In this document: one piece after another, positions 38,301 to 47,566 of the stretch
Numbering within the stretch: position 1 is the stretch's first letter
Layout: each line of letters starts with the position of its first letter
Assembly (NCBI GenBank): GCA_028023455.1
Contig: JAQFVV010000022.1
Span: 7,089,100-7,153,099, forward strand
Direction: 5' to 3'
DNA: 64,000 nt
Source: Epiperipatus broadwayi
Lineage: Eukaryota; Onychophora; Udeonychophora; Euonychophora; Peripatidae
Translations under genes and position numbers: made by a program
The notes under the pieces: generated by a model
The model's input: only the letters and a program-made list of their open reading frames with translations
What the model was told of the DNA's origin: nothing
Databases searched by the model: none

Positions 38301-39659
38301 AAAGATGGTAAGGATGAGATGAGTGTAGATATATAATTTAATATTTATGTAATTATTAACCTCTCATCAGATGCAGGGATCATGGATACCCTCTTATCCA
38401 ATGTCATGACCTAGTTAACCTATTATCACACCAGGTAAAAACCCATTCTGTTACAATATAGTTTTTTTAATTTTTAGCTGCCATTTAAATAAGCATTAAT
38501 TTTTCATTTCAGCCAAAGTTATTTGAAATAACATTTAAAAGTGTTCCAATTAGAGCTAGCTAACTGTTAATAGTGTCCCTCCTTTTTATTCACAAGGCAT
38601 AATGAAAATCCTGGGATTTGAATGAAGTAATATCACAATCTGGTCAAGAAAAAAGAAAACGGATTTTAAAAGAACCAAAATTAATATAAGGACGATGACA
38701 GTAAATAATGCAGTCAGTTTCTAATGACCAGAAATGTTATAGACTGTCTGCAAATAATGTATTTTCAATATGTGCTGATTACATTGATTGTTTACAGGGA
38801 GGCTTCATATTATTGAATATTCTTGAAGGTACTTGGACTTCTCAAATGTCATCTCCAGGGTTCTCAGTCTGGTTAACATTTTTTTTTTACTTTTCTTCTT
38901 GAGTGCTTATCTGCCTTCTATTTTTTTTAAATATTCGTAATATGCATAAAGCATAACTAATTTCAAGTATTCATAAAGTACAACTAATATGAAGTTAAAA
39001 TTTTGTAATATCTCTGTAAATATGAGGGTTTAGACTAAATTATACTGAGGAAGAATTATCAACTGTTAGTATCATAGTTTGGTGATAGAGCCTAATTCTT
39101 CAAATACCAGAATCTTCCTCCAAGTAAAGAAGTTAATATATTTTTGCATAAATACTTAAAATCTTCAATTACATTGATAACAAAAAATGAATTGTAAAAA
39201 GGAAAACCAAATTGGTCTTACACTTCAATACTTCTTTTCATTCAAACTAATCTTTGGCTTCAATATGCAGAAAATATTGTAATAATAGAAGGTGAAACAT
39301 TAAAAATTAACATTTGAGGTCCTGTAAGAGAAAAAAAAATGAAGATTAACACTTTACATATATAATTGTAATGTAAATTTGTTGTTCTACTAAATAAAAT
39401 ATATTTTGAATTGTTTATATTATGCATAATAAAACAAGAGTACTTACTTGCTCTGATGTCATCTATAGAGAGCTGCTCTTGTCATATCATATCTTGTGTA
39501 ACTTATGGGATAAATTAATTTGTTATTAATTAAATGATTTGTTATATTGAATATGTTGAGAACAAATACACTTATTTAAAAACAGTTGCAATTATTTTTT
39601 GTTTAGTAGAATGGTGAATTTACTTTGGAAGTATAGAATGTTCAAACTAATTGTTTATA
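35382..39659. other. Intron 2, 4.3 kb without recognised features
   Basis: AT-rich sequence with short ATT/TTA runs near 35860 and 35945. No exon-like open frame with splice signals, no RNA gene and no repeat related to others in the window was recognised. Confidence 0.45.
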
Positions 39660-39706
39660 TGAAATTACTAAACATCACATGATCACCATCTCTTATGATA
39701 GCACAT
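39660..39706 (-). repeat. FB2 end fragment, left of the LTR element
   Basis: TAAACATCACATGATCACC is the reverse complement of the FB2 motif that reappears on the plus strand at about 42190-42207. The two therefore form inverted arms with the LTR element sitting between them. Confidence 0.7.
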
Positions 39707-40141
39707 TGTTGTATTCGTTGTGAGAAATAAACAGCGAGTTTACTAGAGACAATTTACTCCAGAAGTTTTCGATTTATTTTAGTTGAAAGTAAAAATAATT
39801 ATAATGGAAAATAATTATAATTAAAAGCAAGTTGTGGGATTATTTTTATCAGAGATAAAAATAACTAATTAAAGTAAGAACAATAAAACGGATTTGGAAA
39901 ACATGCGATTAAGTTTTCGGAATGTAGCAGATAAGACTAAACAAAAGAACTCAGGGGGATATATAAACTGCTAGAGGAAAACATCGCGCACTTGTTACAG
40001 TCTTGTTAACAGAAGTGGATACGTAAAGCTATTAAGAGCTATTTGCGGCACAACGGTTTTAAGAGTTGTTCAGCCGAGTTTCGATCGGATTGTAAGTGTT
40101 TTTCTACCCCTCTGGAAAAGCTTAGGGGCGAAGACATTACA
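39707..40141 (+). repeat. 5' LTR
   Basis: 435 bp, TG...CA ends. A TATA-like GATATATAAACT lies at 39959-39970, a plausible promoter for the genomic transcript. The GC-richer last 150 bp would hold R and U5. Confidence 0.95.
39959..39970 (+). promoter_or_regulatory. TATA box in 5' LTR
   Basis: GATATATAAACT, at a position about 180 bp before the LTR end. The same sequence is kept in the 3' LTR. Activity is inferred, not shown. Confidence 0.55.
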
Positions 40142-40145
40142 AGAT

Positions 40146-40163
40146 TGGCGCAGTCTAAGTTTC
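40146..40163 (+). promoter_or_regulatory. Primer-binding site
   Basis: TGGCGCAGTCTAAGTTTC starts five bases after the LTR end with TGG, the complement of a tRNA CCA end. The TGGCGCAGTC start is like the PBS of Drosophila 17.6/297-type elements, which I recall as tRNA-Ser; the exact tRNA here is not determined. Confidence 0.7.
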
Positions 40164-40231
40164 GAACCTAGTAAAACTTGAAGGAATAAGCCAGACGAGA
40201 AAATCAATCGATACATTCGGAAACAAGTAAA

Positions 40232-41611
40232 ATGTCGTTAGGACAAAGCAGTATTCCTGAATTTAGCATTGAAAATGCCGAGGAATGGCCTCTCTATATA
40301 ATTCAATTGGAAAATTTTTTCAAGTTAAATGGGATAAAAAATAATGAAAAAAAAGTGGCCGCACTTTTATGTTTAGGAGGACGCAAAGTCATAGAAATTA
40401 TTAATAAATTATGGGACGGACCGATAACTGATGGAGTACAGTTTGAAGATATAGTTAAAAAATTAACGGACTATTTTAGCCCAAAGCCATCTAGACACGT
40501 AGCTAGATTAACTCTGAGAAATAGAAAGCAAGCCAGGGAGGAAAAAATTAAAGACTATGATATAGCATTAAAACAGCTGGCAAAAAACTGTGATTATGGC
40601 GAATTTTTAGAACAAGCTTTGCTGGATCAATTATTGTGGGGAATGTACGACGAAAGATTGCGACAGACGTTGTTAACGGAAAGCGACTTATCATACGAAG
40701 TGGCTATTAAAAAAGGAATAGCATATGAAGCAGTAATTGAGCAAGCCATAGCTTTTAGAAACAACTCAGAAGAGACCAGAAAGATGGCAGTTTACAAAAC
40801 AGATCAAAGCCAGCAGCCGAAGAATGAAAATATTTATAGAGAGAAAATGTTAACAGTGAAATGTTTCTGCTGTGGTAAAACTGGCCATGTATCTAAAAAT
40901 TGTAAATGGAGAAAAGAAAACTGTTTTAACTGCGGATTTAAAGGACATTTAGCAGCTGTATGCAAAAAACCACGACAAACAAAATGTAATCCAAGCACAG
41001 ATGATACAACGTATACCATTGGCTATGTATCAACTAAGGGACAAAGCATGGCCATGAGAGATAGGACTTTTTTTCAAAGACAAAGACAGATCACTAAACT
41101 ACAAGAATTGGAGTCACGTAACCAAAAATTAGCTGCCATGCTTGAGAGAAAGACGCAATCGGAGCTACAACTCAACTTGCAATTTAAAGAACTATCAAAA
41201 GAAGTGCACAAATTAAAACTGGATGTTTATGAATTAAATAAATTAAAAGAAGAACTTGAACAACAAAATTCACAATTTAGTAAAAAATTACAAAGCAAAT
41301 TTTCAGAATGTCAGATTTTGGAAAGATCGAACGAAGATTTAAAAAGCGAACTCGCAATGTCAAAATTATCCGAACAGGTAGAGAGTTGGCAGCAGTATGA
41401 AATGGAACTACAGGAAAAGATGGCCGAAAGTGAAAATGAAATTGACACGTTCGAAGATTTTTTAGAACAGAAATCTTTAGACAGTGAGCGGCCAGAGACA
41501 AAAACCGCAGAACAGGAAAAAACCCAGAGTCTCTCCAAGCGAGAGAAAAAAGCACTCAAGGCGGCGAGAAAAAAGAAGAGTTCACACAATTTTCAAGGTT
41601 ATATCGATTAA
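40232..41611 (+). CDS. Gag protein with two CCHC zinc knuckles and a coiled-coil tail
   Basis: A 459-residue intact frame. Residues ~10-180 match the Ty3/Gypsy capsid type (EEWPLYIIQLENFFKLNGI, then KKVAALLCLGG and LLDQLLWGMYDERLRQ), the particle-forming part. Two zinc knuckles of form C-x2-C-x4-H-x4-C lie at 211-224 (CFCCGKTGHVSKNC) and 231-244 (CFNCGFKGHLAAVC) and would bind RNA. Where protease would begin in a normal Gypsy element there is instead a long Leu/Glu/Lys-rich coiled coil (~280-400), an acidic patch (~395-415) and a basic end (KREKKALKAARKKK). The frame closes with its own stop before the polypurine tract. No frameshift signal toward pol is seen. Confidence 0.92.
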   Translation: MSLGQSSIPEFSIENAEEWPLYIIQLENFFKLNGIKNNEKKVAALLCLGGRKVIEIINKLWDGPITDGVQFEDIVKKLTDYFSPKPSRHVARLTLRNRKQAREEKIKDYDIALKQLAKNCDYGEFLEQALLDQLLWGMYDERLRQTLLTESDLSYEVAIKKGIAYEAVIEQAIAFRNNSEETRKMAVYKTDQSQQPKNENIYREKMLTVKCFCCGKTGHVSKNCKWRKENCFNCGFKGHLAAVCKKPRQTKCNPSTDDTTYTIGYVSTKGQSMAMRDRTFFQRQRQITKLQELESRNQKLAAMLERKTQSELQLNLQFKELSKEVHKLKLDVYELNKLKEELEQQNSQFSKKLQSKFSECQILERSNEDLKSELAMSKLSEQVESWQQYEMELQEKMAESENEIDTFEDFLEQKSLDSERPETKTAEQEKTQSLSKREKKALKAARKKKSSHNFQGYID

Positions 41612-41701
41612 TAGGAAAAATCAAGTTTTCTCCAAGCTGAAAAAGGAAACGTGCATATTGGATGATTATGTGTAACGTAAATAAACTCTAACTTCTGGAG
41701 T

Positions 41702-41713
41702 GAGGGGAGGAAG
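41702..41713 (+). promoter_or_regulatory. Polypurine tract
   Basis: GAGGGGAGGAAG directly abuts the 3' LTR, as required for plus-strand priming. An AATAAA lies at 41680-41685 just upstream. Confidence 0.85.
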
Positions 41714-42148
41714 TGTTGTATTCGTTGTGAGAAATAAACAGCGAGTTTACTAGAGACAATTTACTCCAGAAGTTTTCGATTTATTTTAGTTGAAAGTAAA
41801 AATAATTATAATGGAAAATAATTATAATTAAAAGCAAGTTGTGGGATTATTTTTATCAGAGATAAAAATAACTAATTAAAGTAAGAACAATAAAACGGAT
41901 TTGGAAAACACGCGATTAAGTTTTCGGAATGTAGCAGATAAGACTAAACAAAAGAACTCAGGGGGATATATAAACTGCTAGAGGAAAACATCACGCACTT
42001 GTTACAGTCTTGTTAACAGAAGTGGATACGTAAAGCTATTAAGAGCTATTTGCGGCACAACGGTTTTAAGAGTTGTTCAGCCGAGTTTCGATCAGATTGT
42101 AAGTGTTTTTCTACCCCTCTGGAAAAGCTTAGGGGTGAAGACATTACA
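41714..42148 (+). repeat. 3' LTR
   Basis: 435 bp, differing from the 5' LTR at four positions, all C/T or G/A transitions. Each falls where one of the two LTRs has CG. Confidence 0.95.
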
Positions 42149-42615
42149 CACATAATTGTTTAATAAGAGTTATTTGCTAGTATAAGAGATGGTGATCATG
42201 TAATGTTTAGTGGTTTAACACCAATCCTGCCTAATAGGATAGTGGCGGCTATGGTTGTTAAAGAGCCGAAAGCATCAAAATGTATGAGTGCTGAACTGAG
42301 TTCAGACCCATATGACTATATAAGCTATTGAGCTTAGATTGAAAATATTATTGTTTTCAATTTTATTCTCATTGTTTTGTAATTAAGTAGAGATAAAAGG
42401 TGGCTGCTGGAGAGTTGCATTAGATCCTAAGATCTTGGTGCAGTGCTCTCAGATTCAAGGCTCCTCACTGACAAAGGCCATAGCCAGAAACTAGTTTGGG
42501 GATATTGGATGAATAGGCACTAGATGGGGATTTTATGCACAAGCCTTCTGACATCCATTGATTACTCTAGTTGGCACAGGGTCACACTACTTTATGGAGA
42601 GTTTTGCCTGTTTAT
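42149..42615 (+). repeat. FB2 repeat, near full-length copy
   Basis: After the target duplication, the sequence follows the FB2 order: GTGATCATGTAATGTTTA, CCAATCCTGCCTAATAGGAT, TTCAGACCCATATGACTATA, then the GATGAATAGGCACTAGATGG part and the closing GAGAGTTTTGCCTGTTT. It is collinear with 2165-2612. The LTR element inserted next to its left end. Confidence 0.85.
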
Positions 42616-43112
42616 ATGAAATTAGTTAAGATTTTGGAAATACCATGTTTCAATCCCCCACATTGAAAAAATCCTATGATCTTTAATAAACTGATCTTGT
42701 TTAAAATCTAAAAGAATTTTGTTATTTAAAGTCTTAAAAAAACTCCTGATTCTCAAAACTTATTTGATTATATTTTTTAATCATGGAAATGTTTGTTAAT
42801 AAAAATAGTAAATTATGTCAAATTGTATTATAACTTTGTGAAAAAATAAATATTATACAAAAATAATTGTTTGATTACAATTATTCATTAATTTTAAAAA
42901 TTTACGTAGACTTCTATCACTTTACTGCCGATCTTCTCAAAAAAACTAATAGAGCCCTCTAGTGATCATTTTGTAAATAATAGTAATATTTACAAAATGA
43001 CTAATGACTTGCAGTAAATTAGTAGAAGATTAATTTAATTTTTACAAATTATTACATTACTGTATTTAAATTATTATTTTTATAGTTACAGCATTTATTA
43101 CATATGTTTCAG
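42616..43112 (+). other. End of intron 2
   Basis: AT-rich sequence ending in a TTTATTACATATGTTTCAG acceptor for exon 3. No other feature. Confidence 0.55.
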
Positions 43113-43309
43113 GTATTGATTTAATAAATCAGTTTCCAAAGCATCAGCCACAAGTAATGTTAACAACTCACAATTTTGCAGACAATATGTATGAAAGTAC
43201 GAGTAAAGAAAACTATAAAGATCCCAGAAATTATGACCAGCTTCGAGAAAAGTTAAGGGAACAAAGTGTATTGGACCATATTTTAAAAGATAAAATGAGA
43301 AAAAAGTAA
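43113..43309 (+). CDS. Ciliary microtubule-inner-protein-like gene, coding exon 3 of 3
   Basis: The exon supplies two bases that complete a serine codon across the phase-1 junction, then 64 residues and a TAA. It begins IDLINQFPKHQPQVML, continues with TTHNFADNMYESTSKENY and ends in a charged stretch (DQLREKLREQ, DKMRKK). The FP-x-H-Q-P block and the later Y-E-S-T element resemble, in order and spacing, what I recall of CFAP68/C11orf1; its overall length (about 150 residues) also fits. CFAP107 is the alternative because of its G-N-W block and a Y-x-x-L-K-x-R-Q-like stretch. The gene is split by introns of 4906 and 26300 bp. Confidence 0.7.
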
Positions 43310-43418
43310 CCTTTTGAACTTTACAATCAAAATAGTTTCATTTTTACTCACGACATTAAAAAAAAAGACATATATAATATAACATACTCACTATGCTACT
43401 TTTTAAAAAAATTTATTA

Positions 43419-43424
43419 AATAAA
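43419..43424 (+). terminator. Polyadenylation signal of the three-exon gene
   Basis: AATAAA lies 110 bp after the stop codon, a suitable distance, within an AT-rich 3' end. In sequence this AT-rich, chance occurrence is possible. Confidence 0.5.
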
Positions 43425-44142
43425 ATTTTTATTCTAAAAATTTCTTTATTTACTTATGTATGTAAAATTATAAGGTATGTTTTTTCGACTTGCTAGATAT
43501 GATGCTGTTGAATTAATTATTGTAGGGGTACATCTTAATTGGATTGGCATATGATATAAATGAATAATAATAGGCTTCTAAAAATATTGTGAAAGTGAGC
43601 ATAGTTTGGAGGGCTACCATTTTTATTATAAAGATTATCCAAAAAAATATTCTAAAGATGTGCAATATTGAAGATTTTATTTCTAACATTAGCACGCAAT
43701 GGAGAGCAGTAATTAAACAATTTACAAATACACATTACATGAACAGAAATAAAATATTAAGTATTAAACCAGGGATCTCCAACCATTTTATGTGTGCCTG
43801 CCGCTATCCGAACACGCTAAAAAATTATTTATCTGATACAAATTAATTTTTAAATTTTTTTATAAATTATTGTATTATATTGTAACTAAATTATAGAGAA
43901 AACTATACTTTTACAGCATAAAAGTATCTATCTCTCAGTCCACCAAGCGCAGTCTTTATCTGTGCACTGCACTAGCACAGAATAAATAAAGTTAACACAG
44001 ATACTAATCTCTCTGCTTTGTGCATGTTTATAAATTGTATCTGCGCATACAAGTTCACCATTTTGAGAAATACTAAGCGGAGTTGTATTCAGAATAAAAT
44101 GAATTATTTTTTATTTTTCAAAGATCAAATTCTAACCCCAAA

Positions 44143-46042
44143 ATGAATAAAAGACAAAAAACCTATAATTTTAATTCTGACTGGGAAGAATCACATTGTT
44201 TCGTCAATATTAAAGATAAATGTGTTTGTTTGTTGTGCGGCAGTAGTGTTGCAGTAGCGAAAAAACAATATTGAACGTCACTTCCAGACAACCCATTCCA
44301 CTTTTAATGTCAGCTATCCACTTAAATCTGAATTAAGAAATAAGAAAATATCTCAACTAAAATCAAACCTGTCTGCCCAACAATCAGTTTTCAGTAGGCC
44401 TGTGGTAAAATCTAAAAATGCCACTATCGCTTCTTTGAAAATTTCTCACATGCTCACAAAAAAGAAAAAGCCTTTCCAGGATGGGGAATTGTTAAAAGAA
44501 GCATTTCTGACTGTTGCCAATTGCTTATTTGAGGGATTTTCCAACAAACATGAGATTATGTCAGCAATACAAGGCTTACAGTTGTCTGATAATACCGTCA
44601 CAAGAAGAATACACAACATTTCAAAAGACTTGCGAACTCAATTAAAGAGTGATTTGGAGATATGTGAATGGTTTTCGCTACAATTTGACGAATCTACAGA
44701 TGTAACAGACACATCACAGTTAGCAGTTATGGTGAGAATGATATTTAGTGATTTTAGTGTAAAAGAAGAATTACTAAAAATATTACCAATGAAAGGACGA
44801 ACAACAGGTGAGGATATTTACAACATATTCTTAACATATGCAAAATCTATATATATGCCTTTGCACAAACTGTCAGTGATAACCACTGATGGAGCACCAG
44901 CAATGGTTGGTAACATCAATGGATTTATTGCTCACTGCAAGAAAGATAAATCATTTCCTAACTTTATGTCTTACCATTGCATTATCCACCAGGAAGTTTT
45001 GTGTGGTAAGATATTCTCCTTTGGACACATCATGAAAGTAGTTACTATAATAGTGAACCTTATACGAGAAGCTCCTTTACAACACCGCCTTTTTAAAGAC
45101 CTATTGGAAAATTCTGAAGAACTAGATCTTGTACTTCATAATGAAGGATGTTTGCTTAGTAAGGGTAAAACACTTTCAAGATTTATCAATTTAATTGAAG
45201 AAATAAAAAATTATCTCAATTCTAAAAATCAAAATGTTGTTGAATTAACTAACTCTTTCTGGCTTGTGGATTTGGGTTTCATCACAGATATAATGGAAAA
45301 ATTGAATCATTCAAACTTACAGCTGCAGGAAAAAAACTTATATATATCTACAATGATAGGATGTGTAAAGTCATTTAAAGCCTATATCTACAATGATAGG
45401 ATGTGTAAAGTCATTTAAAGCCTATATCTACAATGATAGGATGTGTAAAGTCATTTAAAGCCAAACTGGTTTTGTGGATATCACATCTGCAAATGAAGAA
45501 ACTTGAAACATTTTCCAAATATGGAAAAAATGATAGGCAATGTTGAAATTGACTTTTCATCATTTGTTGTCAGTCTTCAATTACTTCAAAATCAGTTTGA
45601 AAAACGATTTCAACAGTTTAATATCATTGAGCCAATGGTCACCTTTTTTGTCAATCCTTCTACTTGCCAAGTAAATGTAACTGAAATAGCTGCACAAATT
45701 GCACAACTTGTTCAAGTTAGAACAGAAAAACTGGAGTTAAAAATTTTGGATCTTCAGAATGACCTTGTCCTAAAGTCCAATGTATCAGATGAAAACTTCT
45801 GGAATATAGTTGACAGAAATAAATTTCTATTCTTGAAAAGAGCATCATACAAAATAAAATCGTTTTTTGGTTCCACATACTTGTGTGAATCATTGTTTTC
45901 AACCATGAATATCATAAATTCAAAATATAGATCTCGACTGAGTGACGATCATCTTGATGATTGCTTACAAGCAGGAACATCATCATATTCCTCTAATTGT
46001 GAAGCAATTGCCAATGAAGTGCAGTGCCAAAAATCGCATTGA
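44143..46042 (+). pseudogene. ZBED-like hAT transposase, frameshifted
   Basis: Starts at an ATG with a BED-type zinc finger (CVCLLCGSSV, then a one-base slip near 44262, then ERHFQTTH). A 338-codon frame (44402-45418) carries the catalytic core: LQFDESTD with aspartate 96, ITTDGAPAM with aspartate 163 and a YHCIIHQE C-x2-H motif. The 40-bp repeat at 45343-45462 then shifts the frame to a stop. The rest resumes at 45503-46042 with the hAT dimerisation block (GSTYLCESLFSTMNIINSKY, then RSRLSDDHLDDCLQ). An intact version would cut and paste the element; similar domesticated genes are known as ZBED5. This copy cannot make a full protein. Confidence 0.9.
45343..45462 (+). repeat. Perfect 40-bp unit repeated three times inside the transposase
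   Basis: The unit runs from TATATCTACAATGATAGG to GTCATTTAAAGCC. Three identical copies stand head to tail at 45343, 45383 and 45423. Two added units total 80 bp, not a multiple of three, so they shift the frame. Confidence 0.98.
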
Positions 46043-46909
46043 CTTGTAATATATATATAATTTAGTAATTTACATAAAAATATAAACATTAATTATATGT
46101 TAAAATTTTATTTTTGAAATAAATATTTTTTTGTACATTATGTGTATTGTTAACAATATCCAACTATAAATTTATATTGAAAAAATAAATGGTGCCTGTC
46201 ACATGGCCGGTATTATAGAATGTGCTCTTAAATGCAAAAAAGTTGGGGACCCCTGTACTAAACAATGAAATACATCATAGAATAAAACTTTGAAACATAA
46301 TAAAAAATTTTTGGGGAGTTTGACTTCTAGAAAAACTATAAATGCGCATGCGACTTCTTGAGACTGGTAGATAATTCAAAGTCCAGGTGCAGACCCTGTA
46401 GATTGTTTAAATTCTTTCCAGCAAATATTTTTTCTTAATGGGCTGCTTTTACATTGATAAATTTTTTCTTCTTTTAGATTACTTCTTTGGACAACAGTCA
46501 CCAAATTATTACATTTTCACCATTATATATGAGGTTTGGCAGTTAAGTCTTTTAAATTCAGTCAGTTATATAAGAGAGAGACAGATTCAGCAACTGGAGA
46601 CAACACTTTAGAAGATCAGGAAGACTACATTTTGTCAGAATGGTCTATGACTGATATAATTGGTTAATCTAACTGCTCAATTTGTTGACTACAAAACATA
46701 GCAATTTTTCCATGCTGACATGGTAACAATAATCTTTCAAATTTTATAAGGATGGCTATTATCTATTAAATTGTTGAATAGAACTTTTCTTCTTGCTAAA
46801 CTTATTTATATAAATTTACTATGCAACTACTAAATTCTCCCACCACCCACCCATGTGTAAAATCCTACATTAAATAATTTATTAACATATGATACAATTA
46901 AGATTAAAT

Positions 46910-47127
46910 GTTTATTATTCTTTTTCCTTTTCTTATGTATTGATATCTATTTTTACATATCATACCATTTATAACTTTCTTAAACATTTTAACAATACTA
47001 TTTTTATATCAAAACTTTATTCTTACAGATAATGACCGATGATGACTGCAGGACAGTCGAAATTATAAGAATAAAGTTTTGATATAAAAAATAGTATTGT
47101 TAAAGTGTTTAAGAAAGTTGTAAATGG
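46910..47127. mobile_element. 218-bp foldback MITE with 11-bp target duplication
   Basis: TAAGATTAAAT stands on both sides (46899-46909 and 47128-47138). Inside, long inverted arms (CTTTCTTAAACATTTTAACA and TGTTAAAGTGTTTAAGAAAG, with further pairing over TATCAAAACTTTATTCTTA) surround a centre at about 47030-47065. Copy B near 57430 has the single, uninterrupted target sequence. Confidence 0.85.
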
Positions 47128-47566
47128 TAAGATTAAATATTAAAATCATTGTTTTATAATTCCACCTTGTTTCTGGTTTACAAATCTTATTCAATTATCC
47201 AAATGTATATGTACTAATTAAGTAAGTTCATGCTTTTCTGTTTATCAATAAACAAGCTTTATTGTCTATTTTATATTTGTTTGCTAAGCTGATTATCAGA
47301 ATAGTCAAATTCCTAAACAATTTAATACAATTTTAGTAAATTAAACAAAAAATAATAAAAGTTTAAGTTTGATATCAAAATCATTTATTTTTTTAAACAT
47401 TATACTTTTTGTATTTTATCAAATTATATTTATATATAAATATTTATATGATTAAAGAGAGAAAACATCTTTCCCTCAGGCTATCAATAAAGAACATTAT
47501 GTATGTTTAGGAAAATACACAGTGATATTTATTCTTAGCTTGAGGTAGAGTGTTCTGCAAGCTCCG

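Larger units (their letters stand above)
39707..42148 (+). mobile_element. Gag-only LTR retroelement, complete, 2442 bp
   Basis: Two 435-bp LTRs (39707-40141 and 41714-42148) begin TGTTG and end TTACA and differ at four positions. CACAT at 39702-39706 and 42149-42153 is a perfect 5-bp target duplication. A primer-binding site follows the 5' LTR and a polypurine tract precedes the 3' LTR. The 1572-bp interior encodes one intact Gag-like protein and has no room for protease, reverse transcriptase or integrase. It is thus a structurally complete but non-autonomous Ty3/Gypsy-related element that would depend on enzymes supplied by another element. It lies in intron 2 of the host gene, in sense orientation. 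Confidence 0.95.
43770..46255 (+). mobile_element. hAT DNA transposon, 2.5 kb, with both ends and 8-bp target duplication
   Basis: Ends CAGGGATCTCCAACC and AGTTGGGGACCCCTG are inverted. The flanks TATTAAAC and TACTAAAC are an 8-bp target duplication with one mismatch. The interior encodes a ZBED-like transposase, broken by frameshifts and a 40-bp triplication. Its outer ~150 bp match the MITE at 17181-17477. The paralogous segment at 56685-59755 shows the pre-insertion site. Confidence 0.93.

Noticed and set aside
41277-41589. Two 92-codon minus-strand frames
   Set aside because: Antisense shadows of the Gag coiled coil.
40232-41611. Domesticated host gag gene
   Set aside because: It is flanked by matching LTRs and a target duplication, so it is still a mobile element; domestication would need copies without LTRs or evidence of selection.
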